From Clostridium sp. NkU-1 (GTDB taxonomy: Bacteria; Bacillota_A; Clostridia; Lachnospirales; Lachnospiraceae): a stretch of DNA of 64,000 nt. Location: NCBI GenBank assembly GCA_001312405.1, contig BBDR01000013.1, forward strand, positions 1-64,000. Direction: 5' to 3'. The notes under the pieces were generated by a model. That model saw nothing but the letters and a program-made list of their open reading frames with translations, was not told the origin of the DNA and searched no databases. Position 1 is the stretch's first letter; each line of letters opens with the position of its first letter. Position numbers and translations under genes: made by a program. Shown here in pieces: positions 51,397-61,631 of this stretch.

Positions 51397-52302
51397 ATGG
51401 GAATAATAAAAACTTCAAAGCTGATATATGATTATATCAGAAGAGATGAGGAAGAAAATATTGAAGAGATTAAACGTGCCATTGACGGCGTCAGCCTGGA
51501 TATTAAGGCAGGGCAGTTTGTAGCCATTCTTGGACACAACGGTTCCGGCAAGTCTACCTTTGCAAAGCAGCTGGATGCGATTCTGCTTCCAACGGATGGA
51601 ACTGTGTGGATTCAGGGAATGGATACCTCCGTGGAAGAGAATTTGTGGGAGGTCCGGAAAAAGACCGGAATGGTATTCCAGAATCCGGACAATCAGATCA
51701 TCGGAAATATTGTGGAGGAAGACGTAGGATTTGGGCCTGAGAATCTGGGTGTTCCTACGGAAGAGATATGGAAGCGGGTGAATGACAGCCTGGAGAGTGT
51801 TGGAATGGCTGCATTTCGTTTAAAGTCCCCCAATAAGCTTTCCGGAGGCCAGAAGCAAAGGGTTGCCATTGCCGGTGTTATGGCAATGCGGCCTCAGTGC
51901 ATTGTTTTAGACGAGCCTACAGCCATGCTGGATCCTAACGGACGAAAGGAAGTTGTGAAAACGGTCAGGGAATTAAACAGGAAGGAAGGAATCACGGTCC
52001 TGCTGATCACCCACTATATGGAGGAGGTCACAGACGCAGACCGGGTCATTGTCATGGACAACGGTAAGGTGGTCATGGACGGAACTCCAAAGGAAATTTT
52101 TTCAAGGGTTGAGGAGCTTAAATCCTACCGTCTGGATGTTCCCCAGGTAACAGAGCTTTCCTATGAGCTTCAGAAGAATGGTGTGGACTTACCGGATGGG
52201 ATACTGACACTGGAAGAACTGATGGAAAATCTTCTGCCAAAGTTCGCAGAGCGCTTCCCCGGAAAGGTGACCCTGGAGAATGGAGTAAAAGATGGCAATT
52301 AA
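51397..52302 (+). CDS. ecfA1: ECF transporter ATPase EcfA1
   Basis: Intact, 301 residues. Walker [15 protein letters not shown]-loop [12 protein letters not shown], signature [13 protein letters not shown], Walker [15 protein letters not shown]-loop ITHYMEEV. With EcfA2 and EcfT it forms the energising module used by vitamin-specific S-components encoded elsewhere. Overlaps ecfA2 by 11 nt. Confidence 0.95.
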   Translation: MGIIKTSKLIYDYIRRDEEENIEEIKRAIDGVSLDIKAGQFVAILGHNGSGKSTFAKQLDAILLPTDGTVWIQGMDTSVEENLWEVRKKTGMVFQNPDNQIIGNIVEEDVGFGPENLGVPTEEIWKRVNDSLESVGMAAFRLKSPNKLSGGQKQRVAIAGVMAMRPQCIVLDEPTAMLDPNGRKEVVKTVRELNRKEGITVLLITHYMEEVTDADRVIVMDNGKVVMDGTPKEIFSRVEELKSYRLDVPQVTELSYELQKNGVDLPDGILTLEELMENLLPKFAERFPGKVTLENGVKDGN

Positions 52303-53140
52303 AGCAGAGCATTTGAATTATGTTTACGGGCTTGGAACAGCCTTTGAGCAGCGTGCGTTAAAGGACGTGAATCTGGAAATAAAGGATGGGGAATTTGTTG
52401 GCCTTATCGGGCACACTGGCTCCGGAAAATCTACCCTGATCCAGCATTTAAACGGATTGATGAAAGCCACTGACGGCGCCATCTATTATAATGGAAGAAA
52501 CATTTATGAGGAAGGATACAATTTGCGGGCTTTAAGAAGCAAAGTAGGACTTGTATTCCAGTATCCGGAACACCAGCTTTTTGAGATCAATGTATTTACG
52601 GATGTTTGCTTTGGGCCAAAGAATCAGGGACTTTCCAGAAAGGATGCCGAGAAACGGGCAAGGGAAGCACTCACTATGGTAGGGCTTGATGAAAGCTTTT
52701 ATGCCCGTTCGCCCTTTGAGCTTTCCGGAGGACAGAAAAGGCGGGTCGCCATTGCAGGAGTTCTGGCTATGAAGCCGGAGGTACTCATACTGGACGAGCC
52801 TACTGCCGGCCTGGACCCAAGGGGAAGGGACGAGATTCTGGACCAGATTGAGCGGCTCCACAAGGAAAGGAATATGACCATAATTCTGGTTTCCCACAGC
52901 ATGGAGGATATTGCCCGGTATGTGGATCGGATTCTGGTTATGAATCATGGGGAAAAGGTGTTTGATGATACTCCCAAGGAAGTGTTCAAGCATTATAAGG
53001 AACTGGAAGCCATTGGTCTTGCAGCGCCTCAGATCACCTATGTGGTCCATTCACTGCGGGATCACGGAGTCCCTGTTGATGATAACATTACAACCGTAGA
53101 AGAAGCCAGAGACGAGATTTTACGGCTTCTTGGAAAATAG
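52292..53140 (+). CDS. ecfA2: ECF transporter ATPase EcfA2
   Basis: Intact, 282 residues. [65 protein letters not shown]. The Glu of the [10 protein letters not shown] motif distinguishes the second ATPase. Starts inside the end of ecfA1. Confidence 0.95.
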   Translation: MAIKAEHLNYVYGLGTAFEQRALKDVNLEIKDGEFVGLIGHTGSGKSTLIQHLNGLMKATDGAIYYNGRNIYEEGYNLRALRSKVGLVFQYPEHQLFEINVFTDVCFGPKNQGLSRKDAEKRAREALTMVGLDESFYARSPFELSGGQKRRVAIAGVLAMKPEVLILDEPTAGLDPRGRDEILDQIERLHKERNMTIILVSHSMEDIARYVDRILVMNHGEKVFDDTPKEVFKHYKELEAIGLAAPQITYVVHSLRDHGVPVDDNITTVEEARDEILRLLGK

Positions 53141-53153
53141 ATCGGGAGATATT

Positions 53154-53953
53154 ATGCTTAAAGATATTACTTTAGGACAGTATTATCCGGTGGACTCAAA
53201 GCTGCACAGGCTGGATCCACGGACAAAGCTGTTTGGGACTATGGTTTTTATCATATCCCTTTTTATTGCAAATGATATATGGGCGTATTTGATCGCCACT
53301 TTTTTTCTTATCACAGCGATCCGTTTCAGTCAGGTTCCTTTCGGTTCATGGTACGGGGGTTAAAGGCAATTGTGTTTCTGCTGCTCATCAGCGTCAGCTT
53401 TAATCTGTTTCTGACTCCGGGAGAGCCCATCTTTCAGTTGGGATTCTTAAAAATGACAAGGGAAGGTGTGAAAACGGCACTCTTCATGGGAGTCCGGCTC
53501 ATTTACCTGGTGGTGGGTTCTTCCATCATGACCCTTACCACCACACCAAACCAGCTGACCGACGGCCTGGAAAAGAGCCTGGGATTTTTAAAGAAAGTGG
53601 GAGTTCCGGTCCATGAAGTATCCATGATGATGTCCATTGCCTTAAGATTTATTCCCATCCTTGTGGAAGAAACCGATAAGATCATGAAGGCTCAGATGGC
53701 AAGGGGCGCTGATTTTGAAACAGGGAATCTGATTCAGAAGGCAAAAAATATGATACCTCTTCTGGTTCCCTTATTTATTTCCGCATTCCGCCGCGCCACG
53801 GATCTGGCAATGGCCATGGAGGCCAGATGCTACCGGGGAGGAGAGGGAAGGACTAAAATGAAGCCTCTCCGGTACGGAAAACAGGACGGGATCGCCTATC
53901 TGGTGTTTCTGGTATATCTGGCTGCTATCGCAGGACTTCGGATCATGGGATAA
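53154..53953 (+). CDS. ecfT: ECF transporter transmembrane protein EcfT
   Basis: About 266 residues. YYPVDSKLHRLDPRTKLFGT start, membrane helices, then the two Arg-containing coupling motifs KAQMARGADFETG and AMEARCYRGGEG that contact the ATPases. One base is missing near 53339; TTCCGG instead of TTCGG restores VPFRFMVRGLKAIVFL. Confidence 0.93.
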
Positions 53954-53977
53954 GGTTCCCATAAAATAGGAGGATGT

Positions 53978-55003
53978 ATGAAACGGGTTAAAATGATTGT
54001 GGCCTATGACGGTACCAATTACTGCGGCTGGCAGATCCAGAATAATGGAATCACCATTGAGGAGGTCCTTAATAAGGGGCTGACCTCTCTTTTAAAGGAG
54101 CCTATAACCGTAATCGGGGCAAGCAGAACCGATTCTGGGGTTCACTCTGAGGGAAATGTAGCAGTCTTTGATACGGAAAACCGGATGCCTGCCGATAAAA
54201 TATGCTTTGCCTTAAACCAGAGGCTGCCGGATGATATCCGGATCCTGCAGTCTGAGGAGGTAGCGCCGGATTATCATCCGAGAAAGCAGAACTGCGTTAA
54301 AACCTATGAATATAAAATCATGAACCGGAAAATTGAAGTGCCTACCATGAGGCTTTACAGCTATTTCTGTTATTTTCCCCTGGATGTGGAGCGGATGCGG
54401 GAAGGCGGGGCTTACCTGGTGGGAGAACATGATTTTAAAAGCTTCTGTACGGCCCGTGGACAGGCGGAAGAAACCGTACGTACCATTTATAGCCTGGACA
54501 TTGAAAAGACCGGGGATCTCATCACAATCCGCATCAAGGGAAGCGGTTTTCTATACAACATGGTGAGGATCATTGCCGGGACCCTGATGAAGGTCGGCAT
54601 GGGAGTGTATCCGCCAGCCCATGTGGAAGAGATCCTCGATGCCAGGGACCGGATGGTGGCCGGGCCAAAGGCTGCGGCAAAGGGGCTTACTCTGGTAAGC
54701 CTTGATTATGAAAAGGAACTTAAGAAAAAGATCCAGGGAGAGAATAAGGAATGGAGCTATACTCTTTTCCAGGATAAGATTGTTTCGGAAGGAAAGGCCT
54801 GGCTTCATATTCACCGGTGCAGGGAAGAGGATTTTGAAAGGCTTTTAATCCGTGTGGTCCATCAGGCGGTGCAAAACGGCGCTAAAACCATATTTGTACA
54901 GGACGAGGAAAAGGATGGAAGGATCATTTTGGGAAAGCCCTATGGATTTTATACTTTTCAGGCTGATCCTGAGAACCAGGAGTGGTACGTGACGCAAAAA
55001 TAA
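53978..55003 (+). CDS. truA: tRNA pseudouridine(38-40) synthase TruA with C-terminal extension
   Basis: 341 residues with no frame break. Core 1-246: VAYDGTNYCGWQIQNNG, catalytic D52 in GASRTDSGVHSEG, KQNCVKTYEYKIMN, EHDFKSFCTARGQAEETVR (in pieces EHDFKSFC and AEETVRTI) and GSGFLYNMVRIIAGTL. TruA normally ends soon after LTLVSLDY; here about 95 more residues follow, including WSYTLFQDKIVSEGKAWLH, QAVQNGAKTIFVQDEEKD and GKPYGFYTFQADPENQEWYV. I do not recognise this part. It could be an added RNA-binding or partner-binding domain. Confidence 0.93.
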   Translation: MKRVKMIVAYDGTNYCGWQIQNNGITIEEVLNKGLTSLLKEPITVIGASRTDSGVHSEGNVAVFDTENRMPADKICFALNQRLPDDIRILQSEEVAPDYHPRKQNCVKTYEYKIMNRKIEVPTMRLYSYFCYFPLDVERMREGGAYLVGEHDFKSFCTARGQAEETVRTIYSLDIEKTGDLITIRIKGSGFLYNMVRIIAGTLMKVGMGVYPPAHVEEILDARDRMVAGPKAAAKGLTLVSLDYEKELKKKIQGENKEWSYTLFQDKIVSEGKAWLHIHRCREEDFERLLIRVVHQAVQNGAKTIFVQDEEKDGRIILGKPYGFYTFQADPENQEWYVTQK

Positions 55004-55035
55004 GCCGAAAAACCTTGATTTTATGGGAAAAGAGG

Positions 55036-55064
55036 TTGACACATCCGGCTGAATGTAATATAAT
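55036..55064 (+). promoter_or_regulatory. Promoter of rplM-rpsI
   Basis: TTGACA, 17-nt spacer, TATAAT: near-consensus, 105 nt before the rplM start. Confidence 0.88.
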
Positions 55065-55168
55065 GTATAACTGTGACGTTAGACGAAAATGTTCAGCCAA
55101 AGCCCCGGAGTGAGCATTTTGTAATATAGTTATGCTTAAAAACACCATAATTTACAGGAGGTTGTCCA

Positions 55169-55602
55169 ATGAAGACTTTTATGGCTAGTCCAGCAACAAT
55201 TGAAAGAAAATGGTACGTAGTTGATGCTACAGGATATACATTAGGACGTTTGGCTTCAGAAGTAGCTAAAGTATTAAGAGGTAAAAATAAACCGATCTAC
55301 ACACCGCATATGGATTGCGGCGATTATGTGATCGTTGTAAACGCAGATAAGATTACCGTAACCGGTAAGAAATTAGATCAGAAGATCTACTACAACCACT
55401 CTGAATATGTGGGTGGTATGAGAGAAACAACTTTAAGAGAAATGATGCTAAGAAGCCTGAAAAAGTAATTGAACTGGCTGTTAAAGGTATGCTTCCAAAG
55501 GGACCTTTAGGTAGAAGCATGATAACAAAACTTCACGTATACGCAGGTGCAGAACATAACAATGCTGCTCAGAAACCAGAAGTTTTAGAGTTCAAATTTT
55601 AA
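55169..55602 (+). CDS. rplM: 50S ribosomal protein L13
   Basis: About 144 residues. [38 protein letters not shown], and [20 protein letters not shown]. One G is missing at 55447 (ATGATGGCTAAG expected); restored [20 protein letters not shown] second in-frame ATG lies four codons in. Confidence 0.95.
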
Positions 55603-55630
55603 TCAGAGGCGCTGAAAGGAGGAAGTTATC

Positions 55631-56024
55631 ATGGCTAATGCAAAATTTTACGGAACAGGTAGAAGAAAAAAAATCTATCGCTAGAGTATATTTAGTACCA
55701 GGTACAGGTAAGATCACCATCAATAAGAGAGATATTGACCAGTATTTAGGTCTTGAAACATTAAAGCTTGTTGTTCGTCAGCCGTTAGTTGCTACAGAGA
55801 CAGTTGATAAGTTTGACATTCTTGTAAACGTTCACGGCGGCGGATTCACTGGACAGGCTGGTGCAATCAGACACGGTATCTCAAGAGCTTTACTTCAGGC
55901 AGATACAGAGTATCGTCCGATTCTTAAGAAGGCAGGCTTCTTAACAAGAGATCCAAGAATGAAAGAAAGAAAGAAGTACGGCTTAAAAGCAGCTCGTCGT
56001 GCTCCACAGTTCTCAAAGCGATAA
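55631..56024 (+). CDS. rpsI: 30S ribosomal protein S9
   Basis: About 130 residues. Eight A at 55666-55673; seven give [20 protein letters not shown], the conserved start. End [17 protein letters not shown] with the C-terminal Arg that contacts P-site tRNA. Confidence 0.95.
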
Positions 56025-56052
56025 TAAATGCAAATTATTTAAAACAGCGAAG

Positions 56053-56092
56053 ACTCCGAAAGTGCTTATACTTTCGGGGTTTTCTTTATTTT
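56053..56092 (+). terminator. Terminator after rpsI
   Basis: CCGAAAGT pairs with ACTTTCGG, followed by GGTTTTCTTTATTTT. Confidence 0.8.
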
Positions 56093-56315
56093 CAGGTAGG
56101 TGTGAAATATGATTCTATAAGATATCGGTATTTTATACGCAAGAACAAATATGAGATTTATACATTCGAAGAATAGAGGGCAGGGTAGCAGGGGTATGAT
56201 GACAACCTAAAAGAAAAGACCGTAAGAAATTATAATAATTCCTTAGTGTGCGATATGATAGTTTTTTATTTGGATCCAATGCGATATTAAAAAAATAACA
56301 TTAATACTTGAAAAT
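56093..56315. other. A/T-rich intergenic stretch before the toxin-antitoxin pair
   Basis: No open frame or family resemblance seen between the rpsI terminator and the toxin operator. Base composition drops clearly relative to the ribosomal genes, as expected at the edge of an inserted element. Confidence 0.4.
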
Positions 56316-56331
56316 ACATCAAATATGATGT
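56316..56331. promoter_or_regulatory. Operator of the toxin-antitoxin module
   Basis: ACATCA-AATA-TGATGT, a perfect inverted repeat 36 nt before the toxin start and just after a TTGAAA -35-like box. Position suits autorepression by the XRE antitoxin. Confidence 0.55.
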
Positions 56332-56366
56332 AAAGTATAAACATACTAAAGAGAGGTAAATAAAAA

Positions 56367-56696
56367 TTGCAAATTTTTGATTATTGCACAGCAAGCGGAA
56401 AGAATTTAATAAAAGAATATTTAAGTAGCTTGCCAGAAGATGAAAGGGTTCAAGGTTATGGTATAAGGCATAAATTGGTTTTATATGGAACTGATGCATT
56501 AAATGAACTTAATACCAGACAATTAAGGGGAAAGTTATGTGAAATTAAATTTTCAAAGAATAGAATCATGTATATTCTGGCTGATAAAGATAATATCTAT
56601 TTTATACATGCTTGCCGAAAACAAAAGGGAAAAGCAGAAAAGTTTGAATTAGAAAAAGCATTGCAGAGAGCGAAGGAGGAAGGTTTTACTGTTTGA
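56367..56696 (+). CDS. Type II toxin, RelE/HigB (Gp49-like) family
   Basis: Intact, 109 residues, TTG start with GAGAGG 10 nt upstream. FDYCTASGKNLIKEYLSSLP then LNTRQLRGKLCEIKFSKNRI and the basic YFIHACRKQKGKAEKFELEK end: the beta-sheet core and C-terminal catalytic Lys/Arg residues of the phage-derived Gp49-like HigB group, which cleave mRNA on the ribosome. Toxin-before-antitoxin order fits higBA. A/T-rich relative to neighbours, suggesting acquisition. Confidence 0.82.
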   Translation: MQIFDYCTASGKNLIKEYLSSLPEDERVQGYGIRHKLVLYGTDALNELNTRQLRGKLCEIKFSKNRIMYILADKDNIYFIHACRKQKGKAEKFELEKALQRAKEEGFTV

Positions 56697-56778
56697 GCGG
56701 CAGTAAAATCCACCTGCAAAGATAGATTGAATTAGACATAATTATTTGAGGAAAAAGAAAAAAAGGATGTGAACGTAA

Positions 56779-57096
56779 ATGCCAATGGTAAACACGACAA
56801 AGGTTATATTAATCGATGAAGCGACAGAAATCAAAGAAATATTAGAAAATAATCCCAAAGCAAAAGAAACATACGAACAATTTGAGGCAGAATGCAATTT
56901 AAGACGTGAGTTAGCAAATGCAAGGAAGGAGCAGGATATAACACAGAAAGAATTATGTGAGCGTACAGGTTTAACACAACAGGCAATAAGCCGTATTGAA
57001 AAGGATAATGATATAAGTCCAAGCCTTAAAAATTTAATTAAATATGTGAACGCTATCGGGTATGAATTAACTTTGTCACCGAAAAGAAGTAAGTAA
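56779..57096 (+). CDS. Antitoxin with XRE/HTH-3 domain (HigA-like)
   Basis: Intact, 105 residues. The N-terminal helical arm (EIKEILENNPKAKETYEQFE) would bind the toxin; C-terminal HTH-3 (LANARKEQDITQKELCERTG, LTQQAISRIEKD, SLKNLIKYVNAIGYELTL). Follows the toxin by 82 nt, inside the same transcript ending at a terminator at 57191-57231. Confidence 0.85.
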   Translation: MPMVNTTKVILIDEATEIKEILENNPKAKETYEQFEAECNLRRELANARKEQDITQKELCERTGLTQQAISRIEKDNDISPSLKNLIKYVNAIGYELTLSPKRSK

Positions 57097-57190
57097 CATT
57101 ACGATATTGATAATACGCTTAATTTGACACTCTGCACAAGTTTGTTTAACTATGTTATAAATCTATACAATTCAAAAGTTTACAAATTAG

Positions 57191-57231
57191 AGTACGGCAT
57201 TTTCTACTGAGGAAAGTGCCGTACTATTTTT
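57191..57231 (+). terminator. Terminator of the toxin-antitoxin module
   Basis: AGTACGGCA..TTT pairs with AAA..TGCCGTACT, followed by ATTTTTAT. Confidence 0.85.
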
Positions 57232-57258
57232 ATGTCTAAGGGTAGAATGTTGGCACTT

Positions 57259-57420
57259 ATGAAGTATTGCAACAGGAACGGCTGCAATAAGTTAGCGCCG
57301 CAGAGAGTGCGTAATTATGCAGCGAATACCGTGAACAGGATAGCAGAAAATAAAGATATATACATATCATCTTCTTTAGTTTACTTGGCATGGACGAGGT
57401 CCTGCAGGCAAATTTCCTAA
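57259..57420 (+). pseudogene. Possible HNH-endonuclease N-terminal relic
   Basis: MKYCNRNGCNKLAPQRVRNY resembles the zinc-knuckle start of small phage HNH nucleases. If one base is restored near 57313 the next residues become CSEYREQDSRK, again like that family, and then a stop. No HNH motif follows. Without a ribosome binding site this is at best a fragment of a mobile element. Confidence 0.3.
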
Positions 57421-57574
57421 CGAAAATCATAAGAAAAAGGATTGCAATCTACCATCATTCATGCTATTATGTCCCTGAGGGGGAGACATTAAAAGGAAAA
57501 GTGTCTGCACAGAAAAGACATTTTTCGTCTCACAAAGACATATAATAAAATGATAAGAAAGGTGGAGGTTTACA

Positions 57575-58621
57575 ATGAAAGAAAGAATGATGTATGCAAT
57601 TGTAAAAGAACAGGCGGCCAGTGGCCTGGCGCTCAGAGAGGTCCCCATTCCTGTGACAGGGGAAAATGATGTGAAGATCAAGATTCACTACACATCAATC
57701 TGCGGTACGGATTTACATATCCACAACTGGGATAAGTGGTCTCAGGAAACTATAAAACCGCCCATGACCATTGGACACGAATTTGTAGGTGAAATCGTGG
57801 AGATGGGCAGCCTGGTGAAGGAATTTAAAATCGGCGATATCGTATCGGGAGAGGGGCATATCGTATGTGGGCACTGCCGTAACTGTAAAGCAGGAAAGCG
57901 CCATCTCTGTAAAAAAACCGTCGGCGTAGGGGTAAACCGTGACGGAGCATTTGCACAGTATCTGGTGATTCCTCAGACCAATGTCATCATCTGTGAGCCG
58001 GGAATTCCCGAGGAATTATGCTCATCCTTTGATCCGCTGGGCAATGCGGTGCATACAGCTTTGTCCTTTGATATGGTGGGAGAGGATGTGCTGATCACAG
58101 GAGCCGGTCCTATCGGCATCATGGCTGCGGCGATTTGCCGCCACGTGGGAGCTAAACATGTGGTAATCACGGATGTCAATGATTACCGGCTGAACCTGGT
58201 CCGGGAAATCTGCGATGCCCATACTGTCAATGTAGCCAGGGAAAGCTTAGATGATAAGATGCGGGAGCTGCATATCGAGGAGGGCTTTGATATCGGACTT
58301 GAGATGTCCGGCAACGGTAAGGCGTTTACTTCCATGATTGACCATATGTACAATGGCGGCAAGATTGCGGTTCTGGGACTTCAGGGAAGCGATACCGTGG
58401 TGCCATGGAATAAGATCGTGACGAACTGTCTGCAGCTAAAGGGAATTTATGGAAGAGAAATGTTTGAGACCTGGTATAAGATGATGGCAATGCTAAACAG
58501 CGGTCTTGAGATAGAGAAGATTATCACGCACAAATTCGATTTCCGGGAGTTCCAGAAGGGCTTTGACGTAATGAACAGCGGGCAGTGCGGAAAGGTAGTT
58601 CTGGACTGGACACAGGTCTGA
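57575..58621 (+). CDS. tdh: L-threonine 3-dehydrogenase
   Basis: Intact, 348 residues. Zinc alcohol-dehydrogenase family: catalytic zinc site [11 protein letters not shown] and [10 protein letters not shown], structural zinc [18 protein letters not shown] fold [20 protein letters not shown] with Asp at the end of strand two (VITDVND). The THNWD-like segment and the adjacent kbl make threonine (to 2-amino-3-ketobutyrate) the substrate. GGTGGAGG precedes the ATG by 8 nt. Confidence 0.92.
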   Translation: MKERMMYAIVKEQAASGLALREVPIPVTGENDVKIKIHYTSICGTDLHIHNWDKWSQETIKPPMTIGHEFVGEIVEMGSLVKEFKIGDIVSGEGHIVCGHCRNCKAGKRHLCKKTVGVGVNRDGAFAQYLVIPQTNVIICEPGIPEELCSSFDPLGNAVHTALSFDMVGEDVLITGAGPIGIMAAAICRHVGAKHVVITDVNDYRLNLVREICDAHTVNVARESLDDKMRELHIEEGFDIGLEMSGNGKAFTSMIDHMYNGGKIAVLGLQGSDTVVPWNKIVTNCLQLKGIYGREMFETWYKMMAMLNSGLEIEKIITHKFDFREFQKGFDVMNSGQCGKVVLDWTQV

Positions 58622-58700
58622 AAGAGGAAGGGCAGAACAAATTGACAAGGATAAAATTATTCAGCTTGACATAGATAATAAAACATAGGAGAGAGGTAAT

Positions 58701-59886
58701 ATGATGAAAAAAAGCATTAAACTATTTTAAAGAAGCGGTGGAGCAGGCCAAAGGAGACGGAACATACAAGGAGGAGCGCATAATCACAACTCCCCAGAGG
58801 AGCAGAATCAATACTACGAAGACAGAAAATGTCATCAATATGTGTGCCAACAATTATCTTGGGCTTTCTGACAACCAGGAGATCATAGAAGCTGCCAAAG
58901 CTACTTATGATACATGGGGATACGGCTTGTCTTCCGTACGTTTCATCTGCGGAACCCAGGGGATACACAAGGAACTGGAAGCAAAAATCTCATCCTTTCT
59001 GGGCATGGATGATACGATTTTGTATTCCTCCTGCTTTGATGCCAACGGAGGCCTGTTTGAGACACTGCTGACGGAAGAAGATGCAGTGATCAGCGATGCA
59101 TTAAATCATGCCAGCATCATCGATGGCGTGCGTTTATGCAAGGCAAAGCGCTATCGTTATGCCAATAATAATATGGAAGAGTTAGAACAGTGCTTAAAGG
59201 ATTCCCAGGATGCCAGGATACGTCTGATTGCCACGGACGGTGTATTTTCCATGGACGGCATTGTGGCTGATTTAGAAGCAGTCTGCAATCTGGCTGATAA
59301 GTACGACGCGTTGGTGATGGTGGATGACAGCCATGCGGTAGGATTTATGGGGAGGCTTGGCAAGGGCACACCTGAACACTGCGGCGTCATGGGCCGGGTG
59401 GATATCATTACCGGTACACTGGGCAAGGCCCTGGGTGGAGCCAGCGGCGGATATACCAGCGCCAGGCAGGAAATCGTGGATTTGCTCCGCCAGAAGAGCA
59501 GACCGTATCTGTTTTCCAATACCGTAGCTCCTGCAATCGCCGGCGGGGCCATAAAGACCTTGGAAATTCTGGAGAGGAGCACGGAATACAGGGACCGCGT
59601 CCATGAAAATACCCGTTATTTCAGGGAAAAGATAAAAGCGGTGGGATTTGATATTATAGAGAGTGATCATCCGATCGTGGCGATTATGCTGTATGATGCA
59701 AAGACGGCTGTGGAATTTGCAGCAAGGATGCTGGAACGTGGCGTATACGTCATTGGCTTCTGCTATCCGGTGGTGCCAAAAGGAAAGGCCAGAATCCGTA
59801 CCCAGATATCCGCCGCCCATACCAGGGAGGATTTGGATTTTGCAGTAGAATGCTTTAAATGCGTAAAGGAAGAGATGGGGATTTAA
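58701..59886 (+). CDS. kbl: Glycine C-acetyltransferase (2-amino-3-ketobutyrate CoA ligase)
   Basis: About 394 residues, PLP-dependent alpha-oxoamine synthase. [64 protein letters not shown], and the PLP lysine in [15 protein letters not shown]. Seven A at 58707-58713; six give [20 protein letters not shown]. With tdh it converts threonine to glycine and acetyl-CoA. Confidence 0.93.
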
Positions 59887-59967
59887 GGAACCAATGGGCT
59901 GGATTTAAGATTACGATGATAAAATGAAAGCGTAATCAAAATTCAGCTCATTTTTTATTTTGTTTTT

Positions 59968-59983
59968 TGTTGACTTGACAACA
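59968..59983. promoter_or_regulatory. Operator-like dyad over the marR promoter
   Basis: TGTTGACTTGACAACA is a near-perfect 16-bp inverted repeat that covers the -35 box of the following promoter, a common place for MarR autorepression. Confidence 0.55.
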
Positions 59984-60003
59984 ATATTTAACCATGCTAT
60001 TAT
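59975..60003 (+). promoter_or_regulatory. Promoter of the marR-cyclase operon
   Basis: TTGACA, 17-nt spacer, TATTAT, 37 nt before the ATG. Confidence 0.8.
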
Positions 60004-60039
60004 ATTATTGCTTACCAGGAAACAATAAGGAGATATTAA

Positions 60040-60490
60040 ATGGAGCGGAAAATACTTCAACAGTTTACGCAGCTTTATAACAATCAGGACATGCTTAGCA
60101 ATCTTATAAATAGTGGTTTAAATTCACGATATAGCAATTCAGAATTACATTGTATTGAAGCGATCGGAAAGCTTGATCACCCAAATGGAGTGCAACTCGC
60201 TGCAATTCTCTCTATGACCCGGGGGGCAGTTACGAGACTGGCTAAACGACTGCTGCAGGACGGTCTTATAGAACGTTATGCTCTGCCTGATAATAAAAAA
60301 AGAAATTTACTATCGGTTGACCTCTAAAGGAGAGGTCTTGTATAAGGAACATGAGGTTGCTCATATAAAATGGGAAGAACGGGATATTGCCTTTTTATAT
60401 TCTGTTCCAATGAAGGAACAAGAGGTAATCCTTGACTTTCTGCAAAAGTTTAATAACTACCTGCAAGCGAAAATACAGGAGGAATCATAA
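60040..60490 (+). CDS. MarR-family regulator
   Basis: About 149 residues. Winged HTH: SELHCIEAIGKLDHPNGVQL, LSMTRGAVTRLAKRLLQDGL, wing DNKKEIYYRLTSKGEVLY after correction of seven A at 60295-60301 to six. Stop overlaps the cyclase ATG by one base, so they form one operon; the cyclase substrate or product may be the ligand (inference). Confidence 0.85.
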
Positions 60491-61059
60491 TGAAATATGA
60501 CTTAACAACACAAGTGGACCAGCGTTTCATGGATCAGTGGCTCTCCACACAGGAAAACCGCCATTTAGCCACTGGACATGTGGGTACACATTTAGACACC
60601 TATGAGAAAAGTGCTGTTCCACTGGATTATATGACCTGCCCAGGCATTCTTTGGGATGTATCAGATATTGCAGAAAACCGTGAAATTTCCCTTTCCGATA
60701 TTAAAAATTTAAATATACCGGAACATGCATTTCTTCTAATACGCACGGGCCGAAGTGAGAAAGAAAAGTATGGTACACCTGATTATTTTAGGGAACATCC
60801 GCAGTTATCTAAGGAGTTGATCCAGTGGCTTTCGAATCAGCCAATTCGTTTTTTGGGAATTGACTGTTCGGGGATACGCCGTGGAGACGAGCATGAGCCT
60901 GCTGACAGAATGCTGGAGAAGAATGGAATTTTCGTTATTGAAAATCTTAGTGGTCTTAATCAATTATTAGATTCAGTTGTTTTACAGGTCTATACTCTTT
61001 GGTTTGATGATCCGGTTGCTACCGGACTACGATGTAAAGTGGTGGCGGATATTGGTTAA
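60490..61059 (+). CDS. Cyclase-family hydrolase (kynurenine-formamidase-like fold)
   Basis: Intact, 189 residues. Metal-site motif GHVGTHLDTY (HxGTHxD) and a second conserved segment FLLIRTGRSEK, then IDCSGIRRGDEHEPADRMLE with the downstream His/Glu. The family includes arylformamidases and other metal-dependent amide or lactone hydrolases; the substrate is not inferable. Coupled to the MarR regulator. Confidence 0.82.
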   Translation: MKYDLTTQVDQRFMDQWLSTQENRHLATGHVGTHLDTYEKSAVPLDYMTCPGILWDVSDIAENREISLSDIKNLNIPEHAFLLIRTGRSEKEKYGTPDYFREHPQLSKELIQWLSNQPIRFLGIDCSGIRRGDEHEPADRMLEKNGIFVIENLSGLNQLLDSVVLQVYTLWFDDPVATGLRCKVVADIG

Positions 61060-61131
61060 AAATGAACCCTTTATTTAAACTTTCATAAAAGTTATTAAAG
61101 ACTTAAGGATTGCCAGCAAATCGCAGGATAC

Positions 61132-61170
61132 AAAAAGATTCCGGAGAATTCCTCTCGTGGAATCTTTTTT
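61132..61170 (+). terminator. Terminator after the cyclase gene
   Basis: AAAAAGATTCC pairs with GGAATCTTTTTT. Confidence 0.9.
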
Positions 61171-61543
61171 CGTTTCCGGCCTTTCATTGTGGTCTAGATG
61201 GCTGTAAAAACGAGCAACTGGAATATGATTTTTTTCAAAAAGCTGTTTAACCCCCTTCAAACATTTTTAAAAAGCCTTTTACTACCATAACGTTTCCTTT
61301 CCTTATTAATTAATATCATGTCATTATGCTTATGTTATAACGGGTAAATTTAGTAAGACAGTATTATAAATGAGCCAATTATCATATTATCTGCCAGAAT
61401 AGAATCATGACTGTGCTGGAAGAATAAAAGGACAGGCATCTTGGCGCAAATTTTCTGTCATTATAATGTTTCTCCTGTGACATCGCAAGTATGAAGTAAG
61501 GTGCAGACGACAGAGGCAAGGTAATACTGCGGTTTAAAATATA
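61171..61543. other. Intergenic stretch without supported gene
   Basis: No credible gene on either strand; A/T-rich. The only clear structure is the promoter/operator element at 61544-61572, described separately. Confidence 0.5.
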
Positions 61544-61572
61544 TTGACAACATCATTTTTAAATGATACAAA
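61544..61572 (+). promoter_or_regulatory. Promoter with embedded palindrome before the C39-like gene
   Basis: TTGACA at 61544-61549 and a TACAAA -10-like box 17 nt on. Between them ATCATTT-TT-AAATGAT (61552-61567) is a perfect inverted repeat filling the spacer, an expected place for a repressor. Confidence 0.55.
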
Positions 61573-61631
61573 TAATGTTTATAAGAAAGAAATGCGGATG
61601 GCATGCTTAAGGACAAGGAAGTGAATATAAT

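Noticed and set aside
56025..56366. Possible tRNA or small RNA gene in the A/T-rich gap
   Set aside because: No cloverleaf, T-loop or conserved box could be found; only the rpsI terminator and a short operator are supported.
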